From Microbacterium testaceum (lineage in GTDB: Bacteria > Actinomycetota > Actinomycetes > Actinomycetales > Microbacteriaceae), in the NCBI RefSeq assembly GCF_003075375.1, contig NZ_QDFT01000015.1:1-64000 (forward strand): a stretch of DNA of 64,000 nucleotides. The letters are read 5' to 3'. The translations under genes and the position numbers were made by a program. Shown piece by piece: positions 51,306-59,550 of this stretch; the stretch's first letter is position 1, and the number at the start of each line of letters is the position of its first letter. The notes under the pieces were generated by a model. It had not been told where the DNA came from. It saw nothing but the letters and a program-made list of their open reading frames with translations, and made no database searches.

Positions 51306-51487
51306 GGATGCCAGTGTGGCAGGGGTGTCGTGCGGGGGTGGCGCGACGCGCGTCGCTGGTGGCGTGCCGCGGTGCGGGGGTGGAGCGGGGTGGTGCGGCG
51401 TGCGCTGGGTGGTGTGGGCCGCGCAGGTCCGGCGGGGCCATCACTCGGTGGCAGGGTGGGAACCAGGCGAGTGAGGGGAGACCGCGG

Positions 51488-51952
51488 ATGGATACGGCAC
51501 CCGCACCTTTCGAGGCGGCGACGACGAGGGATCTGCCGGCGATCACGGCATTCCTGGCGGATGCGGACCTGACGGTCAGCGGCCTCGAAACGCCCTCCCT
51601 CCGGCTTTGGGTGCGCAGGGATTCGGCAGGCGCGATCCGGGGAACGACCGCCTTCGAGTCGAGCGGGAACCGCCGACACGCACTGATTCGCAGCGTGGCG
51701 GTGGATGCTCGAGACCGCGGTCGGGGATGGGGCCGCGCCCTGGCACTCTTCGCGCTCGACCGCGCAGCGGAGGACGGCGCGCGCACCGCCTGGCTGTTCA
51801 GCCGACGGTCGGGCCCGTTCTGGCAGTCGCTCGGGTTCGAGATCGCCGATCGTGACCTGCTCGCGGAAAGCCTCGCGGACACGTCTCAGGTTCGACTTTT
51901 CGTACGGACGGGTCAGTTCGAGCGGGAGGTCGCGTGGTCGCGCGCGCTGTGA
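51488..51952 (+). CDS. GNAT family N-acetyltransferase
   Basis: 154 residues from ATG 51488 with GGGGAG just upstream. The acetyl-CoA pyrophosphate loop reads RDRGRGWGRALALFAL (about residues 78-93); SLGFEIADRD closes the fold. The compact layout recalls the ArsN2-type acetyltransferases, but no ars gene is nearby. Substrate unknown. The 180 bp before it, back to the nitrilase start, shows no gene. Confidence 0.82.
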   Translation: MDTAPAPFEAATTRDLPAITAFLADADLTVSGLETPSLRLWVRRDSAGAIRGTTAFESSGNRRHALIRSVAVDARDRGRGWGRALALFALDRAAEDGARTAWLFSRRSGPFWQSLGFEIADRDLLAESLADTSQVRLFVRTGQFEREVAWSRAL

Positions 51953-52350
51953 GGCGCCGTTTGCCACGAAGGGGAGGGTTCGGGCTCGAGGCGCGGTCGT
52001 CGAGAGCCGGAATGTTCCCGGGGAAGTCGGAACGTGCTCAAGGACAGTAGGCACGTTTTCGGAGACGCCGAAATGGTTTCTCGAGACGGCCGGGCTCATG
52101 GTTCGTTGCGCCGTCGCCACGCCGACGAGGGCGATCACGGTGACCGGCGCGGCGCGGCATGATGTGGTGCCGTGCGGTGCGGTTCGTCTCCGTGGGTGGG
52201 CAATGCAGCTCGTCCTCACGTGGGGCGGTGTGCTTCGACTCCGTCCGCGGGCGCCGCAGCTCGTCGCCGTTCAAGGGTGATTGCGAGGTGTCTTCGTGAG
52301 TGAGCGGTGTGATCCGCCTTGGCGCACGTGAAATGGGATTCGTCCCCGCG
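51953..52350. other. ~400-bp gap: small hairpin and a weak 51-bp repeat, no gene
   Basis: AACGTGC (52031) pairs with GCACGTT (52051) and is followed by TTTC, a possible terminator for the GNAT gene. Two degenerate 51-bp units share AGCTCGTC at 52207 and 52258. Short antisense ORFs here have no recognisable product. Confidence 0.5.
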
Positions 52351-54726
52351 TCAGAACGGGGGCGGGTCGGCACCGTAGGAGCCGCCGAGGGGCGACGTCC
52401 ACGTGAGTCCTGCGTCGGGGGTGGAGGACGGCATCCACCCGGATTCGTGTTTCAACCGATGGTGATGGCGACATGTCGGATCGAGGTTGTCATCGTCGGT
52501 CGTGCCGCCCTCGGCCCAGGCATCGCGGTGGTCGATGTCGCAGTCCGCTGCTGCGCGGCCGCAGCCGGGGAAGACGCAGGTGGGGGAGGTCACGCCCAGC
52601 CACCGCCGCAGCGCGACAGGGACGCGGTACGTCTTGCGGTCCAGGGCGAGGGGAGTGCCGTCGATGGGGTGAGTGAGGAGGCGCACCCACGACGTCGCCT
52701 CGCCGGCGAGGCGCCGCGCGGTGTCGAGGTCGATGGGGCCGTAGCCGTCGAGGGTCGCCGATTCGGTGCTGTGACCGAGGAGCGCGAGGACGGGGATCGT
52801 CACGATGACGGTGGGGCGAGATGCTCGTGGGGACGGCCGATCCGCGGTGCCCGTGAGGGTGGCCGGGACGTCTTGGGCGGTGGCGGTGGCCGCATCGGGT
52901 CGGCGGTCAGAACCGGGGCGGCGGTCAGAACCGGGGCGGTGGTCGGATCCGGGGTGGTGGTCGGATCCGGGGTGGTGGTCGGATCCGGGGTGGTGGTCGG
53001 ATCCGGGGTGGTGGTCGGATCCGGGGTGGTGGTCGGATCCGGGGTGGTGGTCGGATCCGGGGCGGTGGTCAGAACCGGGTCGGTGGTCGGATCCGGGGCG
53101 GTGGTCAGAACCGGGTCGGTGGTCGGATCCGGGTCGGCGGTCACCACCGGGTTCGCCGTCATCACCGGGTCGGTTGGCCGCGGGCTCGCTGGCGTGCGTC
53201 GTCCCGCCACCACCCGCGCGGGTGCCACTGCTCGGATCGAGCAAACCGTCGGCGTCCGCGTCGCCGTGCGCGGCGCAGGGGATCGGGCCCGACGCGGGAG
53301 AAATCACCGAGTCGCAGAGCGCGTCGGCGCGCAGCTGCGCCAGGGTGCGGTCTTCGTCCGGCGTGGCCCGGAGATGGCGGGCGATGCGGTCGATGCGGGC
53401 CATCATCCCCCGAGCGCGGTCCGCGGGTAGGAGGGCGTTGAGGGACGCCATGCCGTCCAACTCGGCCGTCACCCAGACCCCGCGGTCCTCGGCCGCCCGC
53501 CGATGACGTCGCTCGAGCGATTCGGCGTGCACGCGCTCGCGAATGGCCCGCGCCGCCACGGCGAACTTGGCGGGGACGAGGTCGGTCGCACGCTCTCGCA
53601 CTGCGGAGTCGAACGCCCTCCACACGGCGGCGGCCGGATCGTCACGCCGGCCATCGACGTCGGAGGGGCCCACGGATGCATCACCGGCGGTCGCGGACCC
53701 GGGAGGTGCCGCGTCGACGGGAGCGGACCCGGAGTGCCCCACGTCAGCGGGAGCGGACCCGGAGTGCCCCGCGTCAGCGGGAGCGGACCCCGAGTGCCCC
53801 GCGTCGGCGGGAGCGGACCCCGACTGCCCCGCGTCGGCGAGTCCGCACGATGTGGCGTCGGCGTCGACGAGTTCGGACAGCCCGATGTCGGCAGTCGCCG
53901 ACCCGGAGGGCGCCGAGGCGTCGCTGGTCGCGGTCGTCGACGTCTCGCCCGCGTCCGCGAGGTCGGGAGCCGGGCCGACCTCGTCGGGATCGACGATCTC
54001 TCCCACGCCGGGGAGCGAACCCGCCAGGCGGGCGGTCTCGATCGCGTGCCGCTCGGACACGCGCCCGTCGGCGAAGGCGCGCCACATCTGCGGGCAGCGG
54101 CCCTGCAGCGTCTCGGCTCGAGCCGCGCGCAGACGAACCGTCTGCTCGGACAGGCGCAGGCGCACGGCGATCTCGGCCACAGCGGCCCGCTCGGCGATGT
54201 CGACGCGGTCACGACGCACGGCGGCCGTGCGCCGGCCGCGAGGGTCGACCCAGTCGGGGTCTCTCGTCGGATCGGGACCGACCCACGGCGTCGGATCGGC
54301 TGCGGCGCGCGCGAGGATGGCCGCGATCAAGCGGTACTCCTCGGCCGTCGCCCGCTGCCGCTCCGCGGCGACGATCTCAAGGTGGCCGAGTTGTGCGTCG
54401 AGGTCGGAGACCGTCTGGTCGTGCGCGGATCGTCGCGCGTCGAGCCACTCGACATCGAACCACTTGGCATCGAGCCACCCGTCCTCGAGCCCCTCGTCCT
54501 CGATCCACACGTCGTCCATCCGCATGTCGGATGCCGGGGGGCCCGGCACGCGGGAGGGGACGACGACCTCGGCCTCGGCGCCGTCGTGCCACTCCACGGC
54601 GGCGCTGTGACGGAGGGCGGCCCACGCGGCATCCATCTCGAGTTCGTCGTCGCTGGGCCACGGCGCGCCATCGCACTCTCGGAACACCGGCGACGGCCGG
54701 GTCGCGGAGCGTGCGGGGGAGGTCAT
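52351..54726 (-). CDS. DUF222 / HNH endonuclease domain protein (13E12-type) with two internal repeat tracts
   Basis: 791 residues, long for the family. The DUF222 region (about 100-290 and 380-500; RLRLSEQTVRLRAARAE, RVSERHAIETARLAGSL) is interrupted by a 10-residue repeat (GSAPADAGHS, about 300-345). A 6-residue repeat (PGSDHR/PGSDHH, 14 units, about residues 524-608) precedes the HNH domain (CVFPGCGR, CDIDHRDAWAEGG, CRHHHRLKH, about 718-765). The HNH ligands are intact, so it may be an active nuclease. The family is multicopy in Actinobacteria; in M. tuberculosis its REP13E12 members host phage phiRv1. The start is probably leaderless (TACCGT six bases upstream). Confidence 0.88.
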   Translation of the reverse strand: MTSPARSATRPSPVFRECDGAPWPSDDELEMDAAWAALRHSAAVEWHDGAEAEVVVPSRVPGPPASDMRMDDVWIEDEGLEDGWLDAKWFDVEWLDARRSAHDQTVSDLDAQLGHLEIVAAERQRATAEEYRLIAAILARAAADPTPWVGPDPTRDPDWVDPRGRRTAAVRRDRVDIAERAAVAEIAVRLRLSEQTVRLRAARAETLQGRCPQMWRAFADGRVSERHAIETARLAGSLPGVGEIVDPDEVGPAPDLADAGETSTTATSDASAPSGSATADIGLSELVDADATSCGLADAGQSGSAPADAGHSGSAPADAGHSGSAPADVGHSGSAPVDAAPPGSATAGDASVGPSDVDGRRDDPAAAVWRAFDSAVRERATDLVPAKFAVAARAIRERVHAESLERRHRRAAEDRGVWVTAELDGMASLNALLPADRARGMMARIDRIARHLRATPDEDRTLAQLRADALCDSVISPASGPIPCAAHGDADADGLLDPSSGTRAGGGGTTHASEPAANRPGDDGEPGGDRRPGSDHRPGSDHRPGSDHRPGSDHRPGSDHHPGSDHHPGSDHHPGSDHHPGSDHHPGSDHHPGSDHRPGSDRRPGSDRRPDAATATAQDVPATLTGTADRPSPRASRPTVIVTIPVLALLGHSTESATLDGYGPIDLDTARRLAGEATSWVRLLTHPIDGTPLALDRKTYRVPVALRRWLGVTSPTCVFPGCGRAAADCDIDHRDAWAEGGTTDDDNLDPTCRHHHRLKHESGWMPSSTPDAGLTWTSPLGGSYGADPPPF
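52905..53156. repeat. 18-bp minisatellite, 14 units, inside the HNH gene
   Basis: GGTC(G/A)GA(T/A)CC units recur every 18 bp from 52905 to 53139. Some units are identical (GGATCC form), others carry the TCAGAACC variant. Period is a multiple of three and encodes PGSDHR/H. Confidence 0.92.
53711..53840. repeat. 30-bp minisatellite inside the HNH gene
   Basis: GAGCGGACCC recurs at 53721, 53751, 53781 and 53811 (period 30), encoding GSAPADAGHS-like decapeptides; a diverged unit flanks each side. Confidence 0.88.
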
Positions 54727-55087
54727 GCGGGAACGGTATCGCGGACCTCCGACATTGGACCCGCGGGTCGGTCAGGGGCCGGAACGAAGGGGTGGAGCGA
54801 GATCGGTCGGGGCCGGATCGGCCCGGTGACGGAGGGCGTTCGGGCGCCGGGTTCCACACCGGGGAGACGTCGACGTCCGAGCCGGATGAACGGGACAAAG
54901 CGGGATTGGGGGTGAATCAGCCTGGCGCTGAGGGGGCGTTCGCGGGCCGGATCGGCGGCTGGAGAATGTCCCTCTGAGCACCGCTGCCTCGAAGAGGGGC
55001 GAGGGCTGGATCGACCCGGCCGAGGGGGGCGTCCGGCCGCCGCACCCACACGCTGTCGCGAGGATCGAATCGCCGCGATGCAGAGGT
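54727..55087. other. gap between the HNH gene and a repeat, no gene recognised
   Basis: About 360 bp. Only the HNH -10 (complement of 54733-54738) is assigned. Open frames on both strands lack plausible starts or domain content. Confidence 0.5.
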
Positions 55088-55321
55088 GGCCGAGGCGAGC
55101 GCCGAAGCGACAGCTCGCAGACCCGAGGCGTACGGGGCTCTCCGTCGAGCCCCGCCGCCCCGACGCCGGTCAGCGGATCGGCCAGGCTCCGTCGACGGGA
55201 GGGGTCGAGGCGAGCGCCGAGGCGACGCATCGCAGACCCGAGGCGTGCGATGAATTCCCCGTCAAGCCCCACCGCCCTGGCGCCGGTCAGCGGATCGGCC
55301 AGGCTCCGTCGACGGGAGGGG
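55088..55321. repeat. two ~117-bp tandem units, one containing a gene's 3' end
   Basis: Unit 2 (about 55205-55321) holds the last codons and stop (55287) of the exonuclease gene; unit 1 (about 55088-55204) copies it downstream. The final ~40 bp (TCAGCGGATCGGCCAGGCTC onward) are identical at 55170 and 55287; the rest is more diverged. Confidence 0.85.
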
Positions 55322-56021
55322 CCGCGGCATCCAGCCTCCCGATCTTGACGAAGTATTCGGTCAAGCTCGCCGCCTGCGCCCGCGCCCACGCGATCTGACG
55401 CGTGTGCAGTTCGTCGAGGGTGGGCGGCATCCAGGGCCCGAACCGCTCGGCGAGCGCGAGAGCCAGGCGACCCGCCGCGACCGCGTCGGCGCAGGCCTCG
55501 TGCGCGGACTCGAGGGGAACGGCGTAGTGCTCGGCGACGACCGACAGCGTGCGCTTGCCGCGCCGGTACCGGTCGAACGTCTTGTCGACGACGAGCGGAT
55601 CGATGACCGGCGACGGCGCGTGGATGGGCGTGACCCCGTGCCGGACGGCCTCGTTCTTGAGCATCGAGAAATCGAACGGGGCGTTGTAGGCGACGACTGG
55701 GATGCCGGCGCTGAACAACGCCGTCAATGCCTCGACCACCTCGGCGACGACGCGCGGCGCGGGCGCCCCCTCGGCGCGCGCACGCTCGGTGGTGATGCCG
55801 TGGATCGCCGCCGCCCCCGCCGGGATCGCGACCCCGGGATCGGCGAGCCAGTCGCGCGCGTCGACGACGTGACCGTCGACATCGAGCACCCCCACGTGCG
55901 CCGAGACGATGCGATCGTTCTCGACATCGATCCCGGTCGTCTCGAGATCGAACACGCCGACGAGGCGCGCCCACTCGGGCGTCTGGAAGAGGGGGAGCGG
56001 CTCGGCCTGCCACGTGGTCAT
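55287..56021 (-). CDS. DEDDh 3'-5' exonuclease (DNA polymerase III epsilon-like)
   Basis: 244 residues. ExoI motif FDLETTGID (about residues 24-32), ExoII YNAPFDFSML and ExoIII-epsilon HEACADA supply Asp/Glu/Asp/His/Asp. It lacks the C-terminal alpha-binding region expected of a true DnaQ, so a repair or RNA/DNA-trimming role is likelier. The leaderless -10 TACCGT lies six bases before the ATG. Its C-terminal codons (PPVDGAWPIR) sit in a 117-bp tandem repeat. Confidence 0.9.
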   Translation of the reverse strand: MTTWQAEPLPLFQTPEWARLVGVFDLETTGIDVENDRIVSAHVGVLDVDGHVVDARDWLADPGVAIPAGAAAIHGITTERARAEGAPAPRVVAEVVEALTALFSAGIPVVAYNAPFDFSMLKNEAVRHGVTPIHAPSPVIDPLVVDKTFDRYRRGKRTLSVVAEHYAVPLESAHEACADAVAAGRLALALAERFGPWMPPTLDELHTRQIAWARAQAASLTEYFVKIGRLDAAAPPVDGAWPIR

Positions 56022-56090
56022 GCGCCCACGGTAGAGCGCAGCTCCGACATCGCCGTCGAGGCGCGCAGGACAGAGGGGTGGGATGCCGCG

Positions 56091-56200
56091 GGGCGGCCGC
56101 GAGAGAGACGGTCGGGCGGCCGCGAGAGAGACGGTCGGGCGGGCGGCAGGGATCGTCCGGGCGGGAGGGAGGGATCGTCCGGGCGGGAGGGAGGGATCGT
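56091..56200. repeat. 22-23-bp tandem repeats
   Basis: Two identical 23-bp units at 56091 and 56114 (GGGCGGCCGCGAGAGAGACG core) are followed by three 22-bp units with GATCGT(C/T)C at 56151, 56173 and 56195. They fill the 332-bp divergent gap between the exonuclease and the hydrolase; the remainder is G-rich purine runs (56200-56300) with no gene. Confidence 0.85.
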
Positions 56201-56341
56201 TCGGGCGGTCGGGAGGGGGCCGGTCCCGCGGGCGGGTGGAAACGAGAAGGCCCGCGGGCGGGCGGGCGCGGGAGGGGCCCGCGGGCGGGCGGGCCCCGGC
56301 GCGCGAACCGCCGTCCCGGCGGCGATGTCGGCGCCCCCTCG

Positions 56342-56347
56342 TAGACT
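56342..56347 (+). promoter_or_regulatory. -10 hexamer, leaderless
   Basis: TAGACT, six bases before the GTG at 56354. Confidence 0.5.
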
Positions 56348-56353
56348 CGACGG

Positions 56354-57232
56354 GTGCCGAACCCCTACGCTTCCCAGCTGGCCGCGATCCCCGTCGTCCG
56401 GCGCGAGGCGAGCGTGCTCGGCGGCACGACGGCCTACTGGGTGTACGGAGACGACGACGCCGACACCACCATCGTCGCCGTGCATGGCTTCCGCGGCGAG
56501 CACCACGGTCTCGAGCCGGTGGTGGCGCATCTTCGCGGTATCCAGGTCATCTCACCCGATCTGCCCGGTTTCGGCGAGACCGCTCCGCTCGCCGGGCGCG
56601 CGCACGATCTCGACACGTACGCCGCGTGGTTGCACGCTTTCGTCGAGCAGGTCGCTCCCGGGGCGGTCGTCCTCGGCCACTCGTTCGGCTCGATCGTCTC
56701 GGCCGCGGCCGTCGCCGGCGGACTCGCGACGCCCCGTCTGATCCTGGTCAATCCGATCGGCGCTCCCGCCCTCGAGGGGCCCCGCGGCATCCTGACCCGC
56801 CTGGCCGTGTTCTACTACCTCGCCGGGGCCCGACTGCCGCGTCCCCTCGGCGAGCACCTGCTGCGCAACGGCCTCATCGTGCGCGTCATGAGCAACGCGA
56901 TGGCGAAGACCCGCGACCCCGCGCTGCGCCGCTTCGTGCACGAACAGCACGACGAGTACTTCTCGCGCTTCGCCGACCGCGACGTCCTGCACGAGGCGTT
57001 CGTGACGAGCGTGTCGCACGACGTGCGCGAGTTCGCCCCCCGCATCGCACAGCCGACCCTGCTCATCGCGGCGCAGAAAGACGACATCACCCCGATCGAG
57101 GCCGAGCGTCACCTGGCGACGTTATTCCCGGATGCCGAGCTGGTCGAGATCCCCGAGGTCGGACACCTCATCCACTACGAGACGCCGCAGGTCGCGGCAT
57201 CCGCGATCCGGGAGTTCCTGGCGGGGGAGTGA
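56354..57232 (+). CDS. alpha/beta hydrolase
   Basis: 292 residues. HGFRGEHHGLE oxyanion region, LPGFGETAP, nucleophile elbow GHSFGS (Ser about 113), late Asp in AAQKDDITP and catalytic His in VGHLIHYE. It resembles the lysophospholipase/MenH-like group, but the substrate cannot be named. Likely leaderless. It lies between unrelated genes and appears monocistronic. Confidence 0.87.
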   Translation: MPNPYASQLAAIPVVRREASVLGGTTAYWVYGDDDADTTIVAVHGFRGEHHGLEPVVAHLRGIQVISPDLPGFGETAPLAGRAHDLDTYAAWLHAFVEQVAPGAVVLGHSFGSIVSAAAVAGGLATPRLILVNPIGAPALEGPRGILTRLAVFYYLAGARLPRPLGEHLLRNGLIVRVMSNAMAKTRDPALRRFVHEQHDEYFSRFADRDVLHEAFVTSVSHDVREFAPRIAQPTLLIAAQKDDITPIEAERHLATLFPDAELVEIPEVGHLIHYETPQVAASAIREFLAGE

Positions 57233-57254
57233 CGAAGACCGCGTCGTGCCCGCG

Positions 57255-57815
57255 TCAGGCTGGCGTCTCCGCCTTCCGGCGGCGGTAGGCGTTGACGTTC
57301 ATCCGGTTCCCGCAGTTGCCCGAGTCGCAGTACCGCTTCGAGCCGTTCTTGGAGAAGTCGACGTAGACGCCGTCGCAGTCGTCGGCGTCGCACACGCGGA
57401 TGCGCCCGTATTCGTCGGCGCGGATGACGTCGACGAACGCCATCGCCGTCTCGACGAGCATGCGCTGGGCGAGGTGGTCGGACGCCTCGGACGCGTGGAT
57501 GTGCCAGTCGAACTCGTCGTGACGCACCAGCTGCGGCAGCGCCCGCCCGTCGCGCAGCATCGCGTTGACGAGGGGCACCGCGGCGTCGCGGTCGACGTTC
57601 CACAGCCGCTGGATGCGGGGGCGGATGCCGCGCACCGCGGCCAATTCGCGGTCGTCGCGCACTCGCGAGCCGGTGTAGGTGTGCCGCTCGGCGAAGTCGT
57701 CGAGCTCGGCCATCGTCGTGAGGCTGTCGACCCCGCTCGCCTCGGTGTGGGGCAGGGTGTTGACCAGCTCGACGGTCGCGCGCAGCACCAGTTCGGTGTC
57801 ACGGATGAAGACCAT
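57255..57815 (-). CDS. CGNR zinc-finger transcriptional regulator
   Basis: About 186 residues from ATG 57815, which has AGGAG five bases upstream; an ATG at 57830 is less likely. The N-terminal half is the ABATE-like ligand domain (ELVLRATVELVNTLPHT), and the C-terminal zinc finger shows CDADDCDGVYVD and YCDSGNCGNRMNVNAYRRRK, with the CGNR signature. It is divergent from an EamA transporter (72 bp between starts), a common pairing that suggests it regulates that transporter. Confidence 0.88.
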   Translation of the reverse strand: MVFIRDTELVLRATVELVNTLPHTEASGVDSLTTMAELDDFAERHTYTGSRVRDDRELAAVRGIRPRIQRLWNVDRDAAVPLVNAMLRDGRALPQLVRHDEFDWHIHASEASDHLAQRMLVETAMAFVDVIRADEYGRIRVCDADDCDGVYVDFSKNGSKRYCDSGNCGNRMNVNAYRRRKAETPA

Positions 57816-57886
57816 GTTGACTCCTGACATTCCCAGGTCGTACTGTCACGAGTGTAAACGTTCTTGACCCCTGACAGCAGGCCCGC

Positions 57887-58879
57887 ATGACCACGTCGTC
57901 CGTCACCCTCCCCCGTCCCGTCCGCCACGGCTCCGGCGCCGTCACGGGACTGCTCATCGCCGTCGCCTCGGCCCTGGCCTTCTCGTCCAGCGGCCCCTTC
58001 GTCAAACCGCTGCTCGACGGCGGGTGGTCGCTCGGCGCCGTGCTGCTCGTGCGCATGGGCGTCGCCGCCCTGCTGCTCTCGCCGGCGCTGATCACGGCCG
58101 TCCGCCGTCAACGCGGCTTCGTCCGGCGCCACGGCCTGCTCATCCTGGCCTTCGGGCTGACCGCGGTGGCCGGATGCCAGGTGTTCTACTTCGCGGCGAT
58201 GCAGCGGATGCCGGTCGCCGTCGCCCTGCTGATCCAGTACATCGCACCCGTGCTCATCGTCGTCGCCGTGTGGGTGCGCACGCGTCGGGCGCCATCCAAG
58301 GCCGTCCTGGTCGGTTCGGTCGTCGCGATGACGGGACTCGTTCTCGTCGTCGACATCAGCGGCGCGCGCTTCGACCTGCTCGGCACGCTCTTCGCGCTGT
58401 GCGCCGCGGTGTGCGCGGCCGCCTACTTCGTCATCGCCGGGCGCACCGGCGACGACCTGCCGCCCCTCGCCCTCGCCGCCGGCGGCCTGCTCGTCGGGAC
58501 CGCGCTCATGGGCGCCCTCGTGGCCGTCGGGGTGCTGCCGTTCGCCGCCCCCTCGATCACGGTGTCGCTCGCGGGGCTCGAGGTGCCCGGCATCCTGCCC
58601 CTGCTCTGGGTGGGCGCCGTGGCGACGACCCTCGGCTATGCGCTCGGGGTCATCGCGGTGCCGCGGATCGGCTCGAGACTGGCGTCGTTCGTCGGCCTGA
58701 GCGAGGTGCTGTTCGCGCTCGGCTTCGCCTGGCTGCTGCTCGGCGAGGCGCCCGCGCCGATCCAGTTCGTCGGTGGCGCGCTCATCCTCGCGGGGGTGGT
58801 ACTGGTGCGCCTGGATGCCGGGAGCCCCGCCGAACCGAAGGCCGAGACGTCGAGCATCCCGGTGGTGCCGTCGCCCTAG
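57887..58879 (+). CDS. EamA/DMT family transporter
   Basis: 330 residues with ten hydrophobic helices in two homologous halves (SSSGPFVKPLLDGGWSLGA at the start of the first; WVGAVATTLGYALGVIAV in the second). EamA proteins export amino acids or other metabolites. TCAGGGG-like and CCTGACA motifs (57824, 57871) in the promoter region may be sites for the CGNR regulator. Substrate unknown. Confidence 0.87.
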   Translation: MTTSSVTLPRPVRHGSGAVTGLLIAVASALAFSSSGPFVKPLLDGGWSLGAVLLVRMGVAALLLSPALITAVRRQRGFVRRHGLLILAFGLTAVAGCQVFYFAAMQRMPVAVALLIQYIAPVLIVVAVWVRTRRAPSKAVLVGSVVAMTGLVLVVDISGARFDLLGTLFALCAAVCAAAYFVIAGRTGDDLPPLALAAGGLLVGTALMGALVAVGVLPFAAPSITVSLAGLEVPGILPLLWVGAVATTLGYALGVIAVPRIGSRLASFVGLSEVLFALGFAWLLLGEAPAPIQFVGGALILAGVVLVRLDAGSPAEPKAETSSIPVVPSP

Positions 58880-58900
58880 ACGCGAGGGCGGGGCCCGGCG

Positions 58901-59374
58901 TCAGGCGTGCTCGCGCGCGAGACGCATCAGCGGATCGACGCGGTAGCCGATCACCTCGCCCATCACCAACGACGTCTCGGTGCGCTCGACACCCTCGATC
59001 GCGAGGATGCGCGCGTCGGTGTCGAACAGGTGCTGCGTGTCGCGGCACGCCACGCGCACGAGCAGATCGACCTGTCCGCTCAGCCCGTGCGCCTGCAGCA
59101 CCTCGGGCACCTTCGCCAACTCGTCGCGGATCGCCGGCAGCTCGGCCTGGCGCACCGTCACCTGCAGGAACGCCTCGATGGGGAACCCCAGCGCCTCGGC
59201 CGACAGCGTCCGCTCGAACGACAGGAACACCCCGCCGCGCTCGAGCCTGCTCATGCGCGCCTGGACGGTGTTGCGCGACAGGCCGAGCTTCTCGGCGAGC
59301 GCGACGACGGTGGCCCGCGGGTCGGCGGACAGGGCGCGGAGGAGGTCGAGGTCGACCGCGTCGAGCTTGCTCAT
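58901..59374 (-). CDS. Lrp/AsnC family transcriptional regulator
   Basis: 157 residues from ATG 59374. The N-terminal HTH (LDAVDLDLLRALSADPRATV, LGLSRNTVQARMSRLE) and the C-terminal RAM domain (VLQAHGLSGQVDLLVRVAC) are typical. A -10 (TAATGT) lies eight bases upstream. Divergent from the branched-chain 2-oxoacid dehydrogenase operon, for which Lrp-type control (BkdR-like) is well known; likely autoregulated and responsive to branched-chain amino acids (inference). Confidence 0.92.
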   Translation of the reverse strand: MSKLDAVDLDLLRALSADPRATVVALAEKLGLSRNTVQARMSRLERGGVFLSFERTLSAEALGFPIEAFLQVTVRQAELPAIRDELAKVPEVLQAHGLSGQVDLLVRVACRDTQHLFDTDARILAIEGVERTETSLVMGEVIGYRVDPLMRLAREHA

Positions 59375-59404
59375 GCTGCGAAACATTAGCAGTGCGGCTG
59401 CCTC

Positions 59405-59427
59405 GCGCAATGCGCACTGTGCTCAAT
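59405..59427. promoter_or_regulatory. candidate Lrp operator
   Basis: GCGCAATGCGC is an 11-bp dyad, followed 16 bp on from its start by the related half-site GCTCAAT (59421). It lies 31 bp before the Lrp start and 146 bp before the E1alpha start. Confidence 0.45.
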
Positions 59428-59550
59428 ATGACGGCGAGGTCTTGAGCGGGGTGCATTCCGCGCGTACGGTCGGCCACGTCGGCGCCGTTGCCGGCACCCG
59501 GACCGCCCGGGCTCTCACGAGGAGCCCCGGCCGCACCTGGAGGGATGACG

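Noticed and set aside
52038..52373. 111-residue minus-strand frame with a 17-residue repeat (DELRRPRTESK / DELHCPPTETN)
   Set aside because: It overlaps the end of the HNH gene, lacks a ribosome-binding site and has no known domain; the repeat is a weak 51-bp DNA duplication.
52905..53156. CRISPR-like regular repeats
   Set aside because: The 18-bp units abut each other with no spacers and encode an in-frame peptide repeat.
52351..54726. Insertion sequence or prophage fragment
   Set aside because: The HNH/DUF222 protein has no adjacent transposase, integrase, terminal inverted repeats or target duplication; only its family link to phage attachment was noted.
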